This document shows, piece after piece, positions 33,822 to 41,544 of a stretch of 42,189 nucleotides of DNA. Every line of letters begins with the position of its first letter. Positions within the stretch are counted from its first letter, which is position 1. A model generated the notes under the pieces. It saw nothing but the letters and a program-made list of their open reading frames with translations. It searched no databases and was not told where the DNA came from. The translations under genes were made by a program, and so were the position numbers. Origin of the DNA: Candidatus Fermentibacteraceae bacterium (GTDB lineage: Bacteria > Fermentibacterota > Fermentibacteria > Fermentibacterales > JCC-6); assembly GCA_016936235.1 (NCBI GenBank), contig JAFGPK010000022.1, positions 1-42,189 of the forward strand. The letters are read 5' to 3'.

Positions 33822-35306
33822 CTACTTCCTTTCCCCGGTGATCACATCGTCGAACTTGACAACAGGTACGCCGTGACCGATCTGCATCACCTGATTGGGC
33901 TCTCCCTTGCCGCAGTTGTTCACCTGCTCCACCTTCCATGTGGACCTGTCGCCCACTGCGGAGAGGGAACGGTAGAATTCCAGAGTGTGACCCTGGTACG
34001 TAGGGTTCCTGAGTATTCGGGTCCTCTTGCCGTCCTTAATCTCCCAGGCGATCTCGCAGCCGAAATGGAAATGCTCACGGTTCGAGCCTATGGACCAGGA
34101 CACGGGATTGTCCACGACGATCCCGTCCTCGGTGGAGGCAATAATATCCTCAAGAGTGCCGTCGGTTCCCGGAAGGATGTTGACGTTGGTCATCCTGTCG
34201 ATGGGAGCCTTGTAGAAGGAAGTCGCCCTGGCGGCGCCTCCGCTCTGACGGAAGACCTCCCTGCCGGCCTTTTCGTTGGCCTCGTTCACCATGGCGCGGG
34301 AAGTGAGAGCATTGACCAGCAATCCCCTGTCTATCAGAAGATAGTCCAGCTCGAGGGTGCCGTCGTCATCGAAACCGAAGGAACCGGGAGAATTCTCAAT
34401 ACCGCCGTAGGAGCTTACGGAAAGCTTCTCACTTCCGTACTGCAGCTTCCCGAAGGAGTCCAGGTCCACGAAGGAACCTCCTGCGTAGGAGAGTTCGTAT
34501 CCGAGTATCCTGTCAAGTTCCAGGGGGTGACCGATGGTCTCGTGTACCTGAAGATGTCCCTGTCCCGGAAGGAGGATGACCGATCTCCTGCCGTGCTCCA
34601 GCTGCGGGGCTTTTATGAGTTCCACCAGTTCCGACTTTATCCTGCCTGCGTGTCCGGAGAACAGCTCCGGGTTCGTCATCATCTCCCAGCCAGCGGTACC
34701 GTCGCCGGTGGAGTAGAGGTTCATGCTCCTCCTCTGCATCTCGCCATCGCAGTCCAGGGCCATGGCCATCATCATTCCGAACACATGGGAGAGATCCTTC
34801 TGTATCTCGGAACCCTCGCTGTTCTGAAAGTGGATGCTTTTCTTCATGAAGTTCGCGTACACGATCCGCTTCAGTATGAACTCGTCCTTCAGCTCGTTGT
34901 CCAGCCTGGTCATGAAGGTCAGCTTGTCCTGGAGACTCACCGTGAACGGATCAACTTCCACCGGAGTGGAATAGCTGCCCCTTACAGGATCCCGCTTCCC
35001 CATGAAAAGCGGCGCCTTGACCAGTTCCGAGGCAGTCCTGGCGTTCTGGGCGGCTTTATCGAAACAGGACCTGAGCCCCGAAGGGTCGCTGGTGGCGGCG
35101 AATCCCCAGGCCCCGTCCCAGAGGACCCTGACACCGACACCGCTCTGGACGGTCGTGTCGTTGGCCTCCAGGTCTCCATCGTAGAGGACAAGGGTCTCCG
35201 AACTGTCCTCCATGTAGTACCTGGCGTCAACATAGCCGGCGCCCCCGGATGATATCCTCGAGATGTTCTGTGAGATATCGTTCTTGACTTCCGCAGCATC
35301 TGTCAT
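33822..35306 (-). CDS. tldD: TldD zinc metalloprotease subunit
   Basis: Catalytic subunit of the TldD/TldE protease, 494 residues. The zinc motif HETIGH (His255, Glu256, His260) lies in QVHETIGHPLELDR. Other family parts are VQSGVGVRVLWDGAWGFAA near 54-72 and GRRSVILLPGQGHLQVHET just before the active site. A conserved C-terminal Cys, often a ligand in this family, appears as NNCGKGEPNQVMQIGHG. The ATG at 35306 is chosen over 35381 because the extra upstream residues do not resemble the family. The pair may process a peptide precursor, but no peptide gene is evident. Confidence 0.94.
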   Translation of the reverse strand: MTDAAEVKNDISQNISRISSGGAGYVDARYYMEDSSETLVLYDGDLEANDTTVQSGVGVRVLWDGAWGFAATSDPSGLRSCFDKAAQNARTASELVKAPLFMGKRDPVRGSYSTPVEVDPFTVSLQDKLTFMTRLDNELKDEFILKRIVYANFMKKSIHFQNSEGSEIQKDLSHVFGMMMAMALDCDGEMQRRSMNLYSTGDGTAGWEMMTNPELFSGHAGRIKSELVELIKAPQLEHGRRSVILLPGQGHLQVHETIGHPLELDRILGYELSYAGGSFVDLDSFGKLQYGSEKLSVSSYGGIENSPGSFGFDDDGTLELDYLLIDRGLLVNALTSRAMVNEANEKAGREVFRQSGGAARATSFYKAPIDRMTNVNILPGTDGTLEDIIASTEDGIVVDNPVSWSIGSNREHFHFGCEIAWEIKDGKRTRILRNPTYQGHTLEFYRSLSAVGDRSTWKVEQVNNCGKGEPNQVMQIGHGVPVVKFDDVITGERK

Positions 35307-35392
35307 GGATGAACCTGCCTTAAGGTTATGTGACAAGTGAATATTGTATCGATGAATATATGAACACGAAAGATTTCTCAAAATACGAATCC

Positions 35393-35407
35393 GTAACGAA
35401 TTGTTAC
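35393..35407. promoter_or_regulatory. Inverted repeat in the tldD/lipoprotein divergent region
   Basis: GTAAC at 35393-35397 and GTTAC at 35403-35407 form five-base arms around GAATT, in the AT-richer 184-base region between divergent genes. It could be an operator for either side. No clear -35/-10 pair was found here. Support is symmetry and position only. Confidence 0.25.
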
Positions 35408-35490
35408 AACCCGGGAACGTTCTCGCAAACGAACCTGTTAATGGTTAGAATAGCGTGAGACTTACCCGATAACATTCTCTGGAGGAACGT

Positions 35491-36618
35491 GTGAAAAATA
35501 TACCCGTCATTGTCACGGTGCTTCTGCCTTTACTTTTTTCATGCAACGGTAACACTGATGAGGGGAGAGCGGTTTCGACCGGAGGTGACGGGGGGCCGCC
35601 TCATCTGGAACTCACCGTGACCGATACCATAGGCGTGGAGCTCGGGAATGCGGATCTCGTGTTCGGGTACATTGTGGATGCCGTCAGGGACCAGGGAGGG
35701 AACGTGCTCGTACTGGACGCTTCAACGATGAACCTGAGGAAATTCTCATCCGATGGCGAGTATCTGGGGACTGTGGGAAGGCAGGGAACGGGTCCCGGGG
35801 AATTCCAGATGCCAAGGGGTATGGCCGTGCTCGGTAACCGGGAGATCATCGTATCGGACATAAGCGCCAGCGCCATATGTATTTTCGATGACTCGCTAAG
35901 ATGGGCGGAGAACATAACAGGGTTCTTCCCGCGCCCTCCCCTGACCGTAACCGCAGCCGGTGACTCTGCTTTCGTTGGCATGCTTCCCGCCATGAACAGA
36001 GAGGAGGGTCTCAGGGGCTATTCCATAGCGAGGATGAACATGACTGCGGAACCCGCGGTGGTGTACGTGCAGGATATGAGGCCATTCGACCCTTCGATGA
36101 TGGGTCCCGGGGCTGATTACGACAATCCGGTGTTCACTTCCGGCGCTGACGGCAGTGTATTCATCTCAGGTCCGGGGACGGACTTCGTGCGGGTAACCGG
36201 GTATCTTGCCGATGGAGAGGAGTTCCTATCCATAGAGGAACACATCGACAGGGTCGCCAAGACCGAGGAGGAGATCGCCGCCGAGAAGGAGGATTTCGAG
36301 GAGTTCACCTCCAGGACCGGGAGACGTATGTCCAGGGGCGACACTTCATTCGAGCCGGAACCCTATCGCAGGGCGGTCAGCGAGCTGGGCCTCGATTCGG
36401 AGAACAGGCTCTGGGTCAGGATGGGCACCTGCCGCTATCCCTTCTGGCAGGTCTACGACATGGAGGGAAACCTGCTCTTCACGGCTTCTCTTGAGATCGA
36501 TGACCCTGACATAGACGGCATGACGGTCCGTATAACGGAGAACGGGATAACGGCCTGGGTGCCCGATCCCGGCACATGGCCAAGGGTCTTCCTGGTCGAT
36601 GATCCTGTGATTCCCTGA
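35491..36618 (+). CDS. 6-bladed beta-propeller lipoprotein
   Basis: Predicted lipoprotein of 375 residues. The N-terminus MKNIPVIVTVLLPLLFSCNG has a lipobox-like LFSC with Cys18 as the lipidation site. The mature part has NHL-type propeller motifs: VLVLDASTMNLRKFSSDGEY, TVGRQGTGPGEFQMPRGMAV and EIIVSDISASAICIFDDSL, typical of the 6-bladed propeller proteins found in Bacteroidota-like genomes. The GTG start at 35491 has GGAGG five bases upstream. It is convergent with the cupin gene, with seven bases between. Its function is unknown; a sensor or scaffold role in the envelope is plausible. Confidence 0.8.
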   Translation: MKNIPVIVTVLLPLLFSCNGNTDEGRAVSTGGDGGPPHLELTVTDTIGVELGNADLVFGYIVDAVRDQGGNVLVLDASTMNLRKFSSDGEYLGTVGRQGTGPGEFQMPRGMAVLGNREIIVSDISASAICIFDDSLRWAENITGFFPRPPLTVTAAGDSAFVGMLPAMNREEGLRGYSIARMNMTAEPAVVYVQDMRPFDPSMMGPGADYDNPVFTSGADGSVFISGPGTDFVRVTGYLADGEEFLSIEEHIDRVAKTEEEIAAEKEDFEEFTSRTGRRMSRGDTSFEPEPYRRAVSELGLDSENRLWVRMGTCRYPFWQVYDMEGNLLFTASLEIDDPDIDGMTVRITENGITAWVPDPGTWPRVFLVDDPVIP

Positions 36619-36625
36619 AACAGCG

Positions 36626-36964
36626 CTACAGGAGCCGTGTACTCGATGAGGGTTTCGGGACCTTCACGATGAGTACGCGCAGAGGCCCGCCGCCGGTGTT
36701 GTACCAGCAGTGGGGGATGTCCCTTGGGCTTTCAACCAGCGTATCCCTGCCGACTTCCACTTTCTCGTCCCCGACCTCCACTGTCCCGGAGCCTTCCAGA
36801 ACGTAGAAGAAGACATCAACCGGGGTTATGTGCCTGTGAAGCTTCTCCCCGGGCTTCAGGGTCAGATGGCTGACGACGGCATGATCGCTGTCGTACAGCC
36901 TCCTGACATCCACGCCATGGGGATTCTCAGCGATCGGCTGCTCCGATGGCCTGCGGGTCTTCAT
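36626..36964 (-). CDS. Small cupin-domain protein
   Basis: A 112-residue single-domain cupin. The metal-binding motif reads LKPGEKLHRHITPVDVFFYVLEGSG (residues 36-60 region), with His43, His45 and later Glu57 in the usual places, and the second motif PHCWYNTGGGPLRVLIV has His85. These can bind a metal ion. The ATG at 36964 has AAGGAG nine bases upstream; the long upstream open frame is not coding. It lies downstream of hcp on the same strand, across a hairpin, and may be co-expressed with it. Substrate or ligand unknown. Confidence 0.8.
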   Translation of the reverse strand: MKTRRPSEQPIAENPHGVDVRRLYDSDHAVVSHLTLKPGEKLHRHITPVDVFFYVLEGSGTVEVGDEKVEVGRDTLVESPRDIPHCWYNTGGGPLRVLIVKVPKPSSSTRLL

Positions 36965-36984
36965 GGTCCTATGCTCCTTGTCCT

Positions 36985-37010
36985 GGAAGGGGACGCTGCC
37001 GTCCCCTTCC
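36985..37010. other. Intercistronic hairpin between hcp and the cupin gene
   Basis: GGAAGGGGACG at 36985-36995 pairs perfectly with 37000-37010 (11 bp) around the loop CTGC. No T-run follows. The GGGACG core resembles the arm of the REP-like element at 8188, though the rest differs. It may protect the hcp mRNA and set the ratio of the two gene products. Confidence 0.55.
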
Positions 37011-37026
37011 CGTAAATGGTTTCCTA

Positions 37027-38667
37027 TCAGGCAAGTATCGCCTTCAGATCCTCGTCCGGCGTGGTGATGGGCTTGATGTCGAACTTCTCCACCAGAACCT
37101 GCAGGGCATCGGGTGTAAGGAAGGCCGGAAGTGTGGGACCGAGCCTGATATCCCTTATCCCCAGGTAGAACAATGACAGCAGTATTGTCACTGCTTTCTG
37201 CTCGTACCAGCTGAGAACCATCGACAGAGGAAGGTCGTTCACGCCGCAGTGGAACGCTCCTGCCAGTGCTGAAGCAATGCTGATGGCGGAGTAGGCGTCG
37301 TTGCACTGGCCGATGTCGAGGAGTCTGGGGATACCTCCTATGTCTCCGAACTCCAGCTTGTTGAACCTGAACTTGCCGCAGGCCAGGGTGAGTATCACGC
37401 AGTCTTCCGGAACCTTCTGAGCCAGCTCCGTGAAGTAGTTCCTACCGGGTTTTGCGCCGTCGCAGCCTCCCACCAGGAAGAAATGCCTGATGGATCCGGA
37501 ATTCACGGCATCGATTACCGTGTCCGCCACGGACATCACCGCGTTCCTGCCGAAGCCTATGGTGATATTCTTCTCGGGAGCATCCTCGGAAAACCCTTCC
37601 GCAGCCAGTGCGGCATCTATCACGGGCTTGAAGTCGCGGTCTTCGATATGCGCCACTCCCGGGTACTGCACCAGACCGGTTGTGAATATCCTGTCCATGT
37701 ACGAATCGCGAGGCTTCTGGATGCAGTTGGTGGTCATCAGTATCGCCCCTGGGAACTCGTCGAACTCCTTCTGCTGGTCCTGCCAGGCGCCTCCGTAGTT
37801 CCCGACGAGGTGGGAGTATTTCTTGAGACCGGGGTACGCCAGGGTGGGAAGCATCTCCCCGTGTGTGTAGACGTTTATCCCTTTTCCCTCCGTCTGCTTC
37901 AGGAGCTCCTCCAGGTCCTTCAGGTCGTGACCGGACACCGCGACGGCCTTGCCTTTCACCGGCGTCACTCTGACCACGGTGGGCTCGGGGTGCCCGTAGG
38001 TACCGGTGTTGGCCGAATCCAGCATCTCCATCACACGTATGTTCTTCTCACCCACTTGAAGGGCCATGGCGAACAGCTCCTCCGCCGTCCGGGGTCCGGT
38101 GAGAAAATCCAGCGCCTCGTGGAAGAACATGTAGATGTCATCGTCCTCCACTCCCAGGATCCTGGCATGTTCCGCGTATGCTGCTGAGCCCTTCAACCCG
38201 TAGGTAACGAGTTCCTCAAGTCCGGTCAGGGTCCTTCCCCTGTCATCCATCCTCTCCAGAATTGAGATCCTCGCAGCCTGAGACTTCAACTGCTCTTCAT
38301 CCCCGGGCATTTCCCATACAGCGGGGCCGCCCGGATCTTCGGGCTCCAGGGCTTTTTCCCTGCAGGCTTCGCGGTAGGCTCCCCTCACGCGGTCCCTGAT
38401 TCCGACCCCCCTCGAGATCATCGAGACTAGGGTTTCCGCATCGAAGTTCACATTGGTCACCGTTGTGAAGAGTGCCTCGATGATGAACACATCCGCCTCA
38501 TGGTCCCTTGTTCCCAGTCTTCCGGCTCTTACGGCCCACATGGCTATTCCCTTGGACACGTATACCAGAAGATCCTGCATCGCCGCGGTCTCGGGGTCCT
38601 TGCCGCAGACACCGAACCTGTCGCAACCGGTCCCCTTCGCGGTCTGCTCGCATTGAAAACAGAACAT
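37027..38667 (-). CDS. hcp: Hydroxylamine reductase / hybrid cluster protein (class I type)
   Basis: Iron-sulfur enzyme with a 4Fe-4S and a hybrid 4Fe-2S-2O cluster, linked to nitric oxide and hydroxylamine reduction during nitrosative stress in anaerobes. The 546-residue protein begins MFCFQCEQTAKGTGC, with Cys3, Cys6, Cys15 and Cys21 in C-x2-C-x8-C-x5-C spacing, the class I/III pattern. Later conserved parts are KGINVYTHGEMLPTLAYPGL, NYGGAWQDQQKEF, LVGGCDGAKPGRNYFTE, LACGKFRFN and DIGQCNDAYSA with the hybrid-cluster Cys residues. The ATG at 38667 has GGGAG five bases upstream; the ATG at 38682 is rejected. A strong promoter and an operator shared with the divergent Rrf2 gene lie upstream. 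Confidence 0.96.
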   Translation of the reverse strand: MFCFQCEQTAKGTGCDRFGVCGKDPETAAMQDLLVYVSKGIAMWAVRAGRLGTRDHEADVFIIEALFTTVTNVNFDAETLVSMISRGVGIRDRVRGAYREACREKALEPEDPGGPAVWEMPGDEEQLKSQAARISILERMDDRGRTLTGLEELVTYGLKGSAAYAEHARILGVEDDDIYMFFHEALDFLTGPRTAEELFAMALQVGEKNIRVMEMLDSANTGTYGHPEPTVVRVTPVKGKAVAVSGHDLKDLEELLKQTEGKGINVYTHGEMLPTLAYPGLKKYSHLVGNYGGAWQDQQKEFDEFPGAILMTTNCIQKPRDSYMDRIFTTGLVQYPGVAHIEDRDFKPVIDAALAAEGFSEDAPEKNITIGFGRNAVMSVADTVIDAVNSGSIRHFFLVGGCDGAKPGRNYFTELAQKVPEDCVILTLACGKFRFNKLEFGDIGGIPRLLDIGQCNDAYSAISIASALAGAFHCGVNDLPLSMVLSWYEQKAVTILLSLFYLGIRDIRLGPTLPAFLTPDALQVLVEKFDIKPITTPDEDLKAILA

Positions 38668-38695
38668 TGCTACTCCCTTCATGAATCTGGTTATT

Positions 38696-38710
38696 TAGTA
38701 TTTCATTACC
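38696..38710 (-). promoter_or_regulatory. Operator-like site at the hcp promoter
   Basis: On the minus strand this reads GGTAATGAAATACTA, directly downstream of the hcp -10 and over the likely transcription start. It matches 12 of 15 bases of the site at 38787-38801, which lies over the divergent Rrf2 promoter. Position fits a repressor site. Confidence 0.5.
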
Positions 38711-38711
38711 A

Positions 38712-38739
38712 ATTATACGAGAGCTGTTATTCATGTCAA
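38712..38739 (-). promoter_or_regulatory. Predicted sigma-70 promoter of hcp
   Basis: On the minus strand a full-consensus TTGACA (38739-38734) and full-consensus TATAAT (38717-38712) are separated by 16 bases. Transcription would begin near 38705, about 38 bases before the hcp ATG. Such a strong promoter suggests expression is held down by a repressor. Confidence 0.75.
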
Positions 38740-38776
38740 TAGTCAACTACTTACGAGTCTCTATTCTTCATTGCTA

Positions 38777-38805
38777 TTGACAATCTGGTATTGTATTACT
38801 AATAT
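38777..38805 (+). promoter_or_regulatory. Predicted sigma-70 promoter of the Rrf2-ferredoxin operon
   Basis: TTGACA (38777-38782) and TAATAT (38800-38805) are 17 bases apart. The predicted start is near 38812, leaving a leader of about 15 bases with GAAAGGA before the ATG at 38827. The operator-like site at 38787-38801 overlaps the spacer and -10, which suggests autoregulation. Confidence 0.75.
38787..38801 (+). promoter_or_regulatory. Operator-like site at the Rrf2 promoter
   Basis: Reads GGTATTGTATTACTA and matches the site at 38696-38710 (on the other strand) at 12 of 15 bases. It overlaps the -10 of the Rrf2 gene promoter. The pair could bind the Rrf2 protein encoded next to it. Confidence 0.5.
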
Positions 38806-38826
38806 ATTTGAAACGAAAGGAAGCAC

Positions 38827-39258
38827 ATGTCTTCACCTGTCAACATCCCTGAATCGGTATCCCTCGCCCTGCATGCGCTGGCCAGGCTGGCCGCGGAAGA
38901 GGAAGTTGCACTGAAGCTGGCGGATCTCCTCGTGAAGCCTGGCTCTCCCGACCATCTGTCCAAGGTGATGCAGAGGCTTGCCAGGGCGGGGATGGTCAGT
39001 TCGAGGAGGGGTCGCGGCGGAGGTTTCACCCTGGCGGTCAGCCCCGGCGACATAAGGCTGATGGATGTATGGATAGCCCTGGAAGGCACCTTTCAGTCCG
39101 GCATATGTCCCTTGAAAGGGAAAGTATGTCCCCTCAGGAAGTGCATCTTCGGGTCCATGGCGTCCGACGCCGCCGGAATCGTATCCGACTATCTCAGGAG
39201 TACCACGGTGGCAGACCTGGCAGGACTCTTCAGCAGGAGCAACCAATGGCAAGACTGA
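38827..39258 (+). CDS. Rrf2-family transcriptional regulator with Fe-S ligand cysteines
   Basis: DNA-binding repressor of 143 residues. A winged-helix domain runs through about residues 8-90 (SLALHALARLA, DHLSKVMQRLARAGMVSSRR, GRGGGFTLAVSP). Three cysteines, Cys94, Cys101 and Cys106, in GICPLKGKVCPLRKC match the Fe-S binding loop of IscR and NsrR relatives, though the spacing (x6, x4) differs. It should sense nitric oxide, oxidants or iron-sulfur status and control hcp, which diverges from it, and itself. Its stop overlaps the ferredoxin gene by 13 bases. Whether it is an NsrR equivalent is inference. Confidence 0.9.
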   Translation: MSSPVNIPESVSLALHALARLAAEEEVALKLADLLVKPGSPDHLSKVMQRLARAGMVSSRRGRGGGFTLAVSPGDIRLMDVWIALEGTFQSGICPLKGKVCPLRKCIFGSMASDAAGIVSDYLRSTTVADLAGLFSRSNQWQD

Positions 39259-39965
39259 AAAGGAAGATCATCAGGATAGACGAGGAAAAGTGCGACGGGT
39301 GCGGCATATGCGCAGAAGCATGCCATGAGGGCGCCATAGAGATCATCAGTGGAAAAGCCCGTCTGGTGAAGGAGTCCTACTGCGACGGTCTGGGCGACTG
39401 CATCGGCCCCTGCCCCAGGGACGCCATCTCCATCGAGGAGAGGGATGCGGATGGATACGACGGGAAAGCAGTGAGCGAGCATCTCGCTAAGAGAGGCGGC
39501 TGTCCCGGATCATGCCCGGGTTCTTTGCCCTTGGAGATGAAGGAAAAGGTAAGCGATACAGCCAGTTACGGAGGCGACAGGCCGTCAATGCTCACCACCT
39601 GGCCGGTCCAGATCACCCTGGTACCCCCAGGCGCTCCCTTCCTTGATGGATCTCACCTTCTGATAGCTGCGGACTGCGTACCCTTCGCCTTCGCCGGATT
39701 CCACGAAAAATTCGTGCGGGGGCGGGTGGTGCTTGTAGGATGTCCGAAACTGGACGACCGGGAATCCTATTCCGAAAAGCTTACCGAGATATTCCGAATG
39801 AACCGGATCGGATCGGTGACCGTGGTCTACATGGAAGTCCCGTGCTGCGGCGCGCTTCCCGGGCTGGTGCGGGAAGCCCTGCGGGCATCAGGCAGTGGCG
39901 TACGGATGGAATCAGTCAGGATAGGTATCAGGGGCGAGGTCCAGGAGGTCAGCAGGCCGGACTGA
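39246..39965 (+). CDS. 4Fe-4S ferredoxin-domain protein linked to hcp
   Basis: A 239-residue protein with an N-terminal ferredoxin domain (about 10-65) and a longer C-terminal part. Cluster ligands are Cys16, Cys19, Cys22 and Cys26 in CDGCGICAEAC, then Cys46, Cys52 and Cys56 in YCDGLGDCIGPCP; a further pair at Cys86 and Cys90 (GGCPGSCPGS) may complete the set. The C-terminal domain (about 115-239) has Cys144, Cys166 and a Cys200-Cys201 pair (DCVPFAF, LVGCPKLDD, VPCCGALPG), which may hold another metal site. It is likely the electron donor to Hcp. The ATG at 39246 lies inside the end of the Rrf2 gene. Confidence 0.88.
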   Translation: MARLKRKIIRIDEEKCDGCGICAEACHEGAIEIISGKARLVKESYCDGLGDCIGPCPRDAISIEERDADGYDGKAVSEHLAKRGGCPGSCPGSLPLEMKEKVSDTASYGGDRPSMLTTWPVQITLVPPGAPFLDGSHLLIAADCVPFAFAGFHEKFVRGRVVLVGCPKLDDRESYSEKLTEIFRMNRIGSVTVVYMEVPCCGALPGLVREALRASGSGVRMESVRIGIRGEVQEVSRPD

Positions 39966-40649
39966 TCAGCCGCTCCCGGCCGCCTTCTCCTCAACGGGTC
40001 CTCGGGCCTTCCTGATGAGTATGAACACCATTCGCCAGGAGAGCCCGAGGAACGCAAGGAAGACGAAGCCCCCGAAGAGGTTCTTGCCTGTGAACAGGTT
40101 GAACAGCCCGTGGAGCACCATCCCTCCCAGCAGTCCCGCGGCCACCATCAGGCCGGATTTCAGGTTTCGACGCTTCTTGTGCCATCCCAGCGCCAGGCCC
40201 CAGAGGCTGGAGAACAGAGCGTGGGCAGGTACACTGAGCACGGACCTTCCCGCCAGAACCATCACTCCCACTTCGGCTCCGCCGGAGATCCAGCTGTTCA
40301 GGACATAGATCACATTCTCCACGGATGCGAAACCCAGGGCCGCGGCAGTGGCATAGACCATACCGTCCACGGGCTCGTTGAACTCCGGATTGTCATACAC
40401 CGTCCATCTCACGCAGAGGAATTTCGCTGTTTCCTCCGATACGGGGGCTATGAACACCGATGAATAGATGATCGCCATCTTGAAGGGAAGCTCCTTCAGG
40501 GAGAAGACCATGGCGGCCCCGACAAGGGCTCCCACCAGGAAGGTCCTGGCAACGAGTTTCCCCGGCTCCGGAGCGTACCTGTCACTCCTGTAGAAGAGGA
40601 TCATCCAGAGGAAAGCAGGAAGTATGGAAGCGAGAACGGGAACAAGCAT
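39966..40649 (-). CDS. PrsW-family intramembrane metalloprotease
   Basis: Predicted membrane protease of 227 residues with about seven or eight hydrophobic segments. PrsW motifs are present: SEETAKF with Glu72-Glu73, GFASVENVIY with Glu111, PAHALFSSLWG with His143 and LHGLFN with His180. The family includes the site-1 protease that cuts anti-sigma factor RsiW in Bacillus; the substrate here is unknown. The ATG at 40649 has AGGGAG five bases upstream, so the GTG at 40655 is rejected. Its stop directly abuts that of the convergent ferredoxin gene. Confidence 0.9.
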   Translation of the reverse strand: MLVPVLASILPAFLWMILFYRSDRYAPEPGKLVARTFLVGALVGAAMVFSLKELPFKMAIIYSSVFIAPVSEETAKFLCVRWTVYDNPEFNEPVDGMVYATAAALGFASVENVIYVLNSWISGGAEVGVMVLAGRSVLSVPAHALFSSLWGLALGWHKKRRNLKSGLMVAAGLLGGMVLHGLFNLFTGKNLFGGFVFLAFLGLSWRMVFILIRKARGPVEEKAAGSG

Positions 40650-40711
40650 AAACACTCCCTGGTCAGGTGGCCTGTCGAGCCTTCCGTTCGGTCAATGGAG
40701 CATATCCACTC

Positions 40712-41533
40712 TCAGCGTCCGGTGTCAATGAAAAGGCAGTGGTTGCTCCGCAGGTCGGTGAACAGCTCATCCTTCTCCCTGCCCTGTATGCCCATGCGGG
40801 TCAGTGCGAAATCGTACTTCACAGGGTCATCCGGATTGATTCTCCTGAAGCCCTCGGTAACCTCCACTGCAGTCCTGTGGTCCGCCGCGTTCCTCCTGGT
40901 GAGTCCCAGAGCCCGTGACAGCCTGAACATGTGTACGTCCACGGGGACCATCAGCAATGACGGTGATATGAAGTCCCATCCGCCGGGGTCCACATCGTCG
41001 CTGCGGACCATCCATCTCATGAAGAGGTGGAGTCTCTTGCAGGCGCTCCCGAGGCCGGGTCTGGGCAGCAGGCTGCACTTCGGGAGACCCGCCCCGGCCA
41101 GTATCCTGCCGGCGAACGCGTCCAGGGCTTCATGGTACGGCCTTCCCCTGACAAACTCGGCCAGCAGGTTCCCCATAAGCCCTCTTTCGCTCTGTATCGA
41201 AGAGGCTGACGCCAGGATTGACATCATCTCGCCGGAAGTCGTGAACCTGTGCCTGAAGCCTTCAAGGGATGCTGCGAGTCCATTCTTTTCAAGACCGCGC
41301 AGGGTCCTGGAAGGGAAGGGACCCAGCCGGCTCAGCACCTTCTCCGTGCTGGCCAGTATCTGTGCAACCCTGCCGTAAGCCAGCCCCGAGGCCACCAGGC
41401 CCGCTATCTCACGGTCAGCCGTATCCTCGTACCTCCAGAGGAACTCCAGAGGGTCCGGATGGATGAGCTCCCTGCGGTTGTAAGCTGTGTAGATGCCTTC
41501 CAGGCATTCCCTGAGCCGATGGTCACCGGACAA
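40712..41533 (-). CDS. TIGR02757/DUF2400 family protein
   Basis: A 273-residue protein matching the conserved TIGR02757 (DUF2400) family, whose function is unknown. Characteristic stretches are DPLEFLWRYEDTADREIAGL near 27-46, VASGLAYGRVAQI, GSACKRLHLFMRWMVRSDDV near 160-180, and MVPVDVHMFRLSRALGLTRR. The helical pattern with LxxFLRWMVR-like segments recalls helix-hairpin-helix DNA glycosylases, so a link to nucleic acids has been suggested for the family, but this is not shown. The start is TTG at 41533 with no strong Shine-Dalgarno, so it is less certain. It follows the secreted-protein gene on the same strand by 11 bases. Confidence 0.85.
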   Translation of the reverse strand: MSGDHRLRECLEGIYTAYNRRELIHPDPLEFLWRYEDTADREIAGLVASGLAYGRVAQILASTEKVLSRLGPFPSRTLRGLEKNGLAASLEGFRHRFTTSGEMMSILASASSIQSERGLMGNLLAEFVRGRPYHEALDAFAGRILAGAGLPKCSLLPRPGLGSACKRLHLFMRWMVRSDDVDPGGWDFISPSLLMVPVDVHMFRLSRALGLTRRNAADHRTAVEVTEGFRRINPDDPVKYDFALTRMGIQGREKDELFTDLRSNHCLFIDTGR

Positions 41534-41544
41534 TTATCGGTCCG

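Noticed and set aside
33717-35252. 511-residue open frame on the plus strand across tldD and tldE
   Set aside because: The opposite strand encodes clear TldD and TldE proteins, including HETIGH; the plus frame has no recognisable motif.
36965-37306. Upstream extension of the cupin gene to 37306
   Set aside because: It would overlap the 3' coding end of hcp in another frame; the ATG at 36964 has its own ribosome site and gives a normal single cupin.
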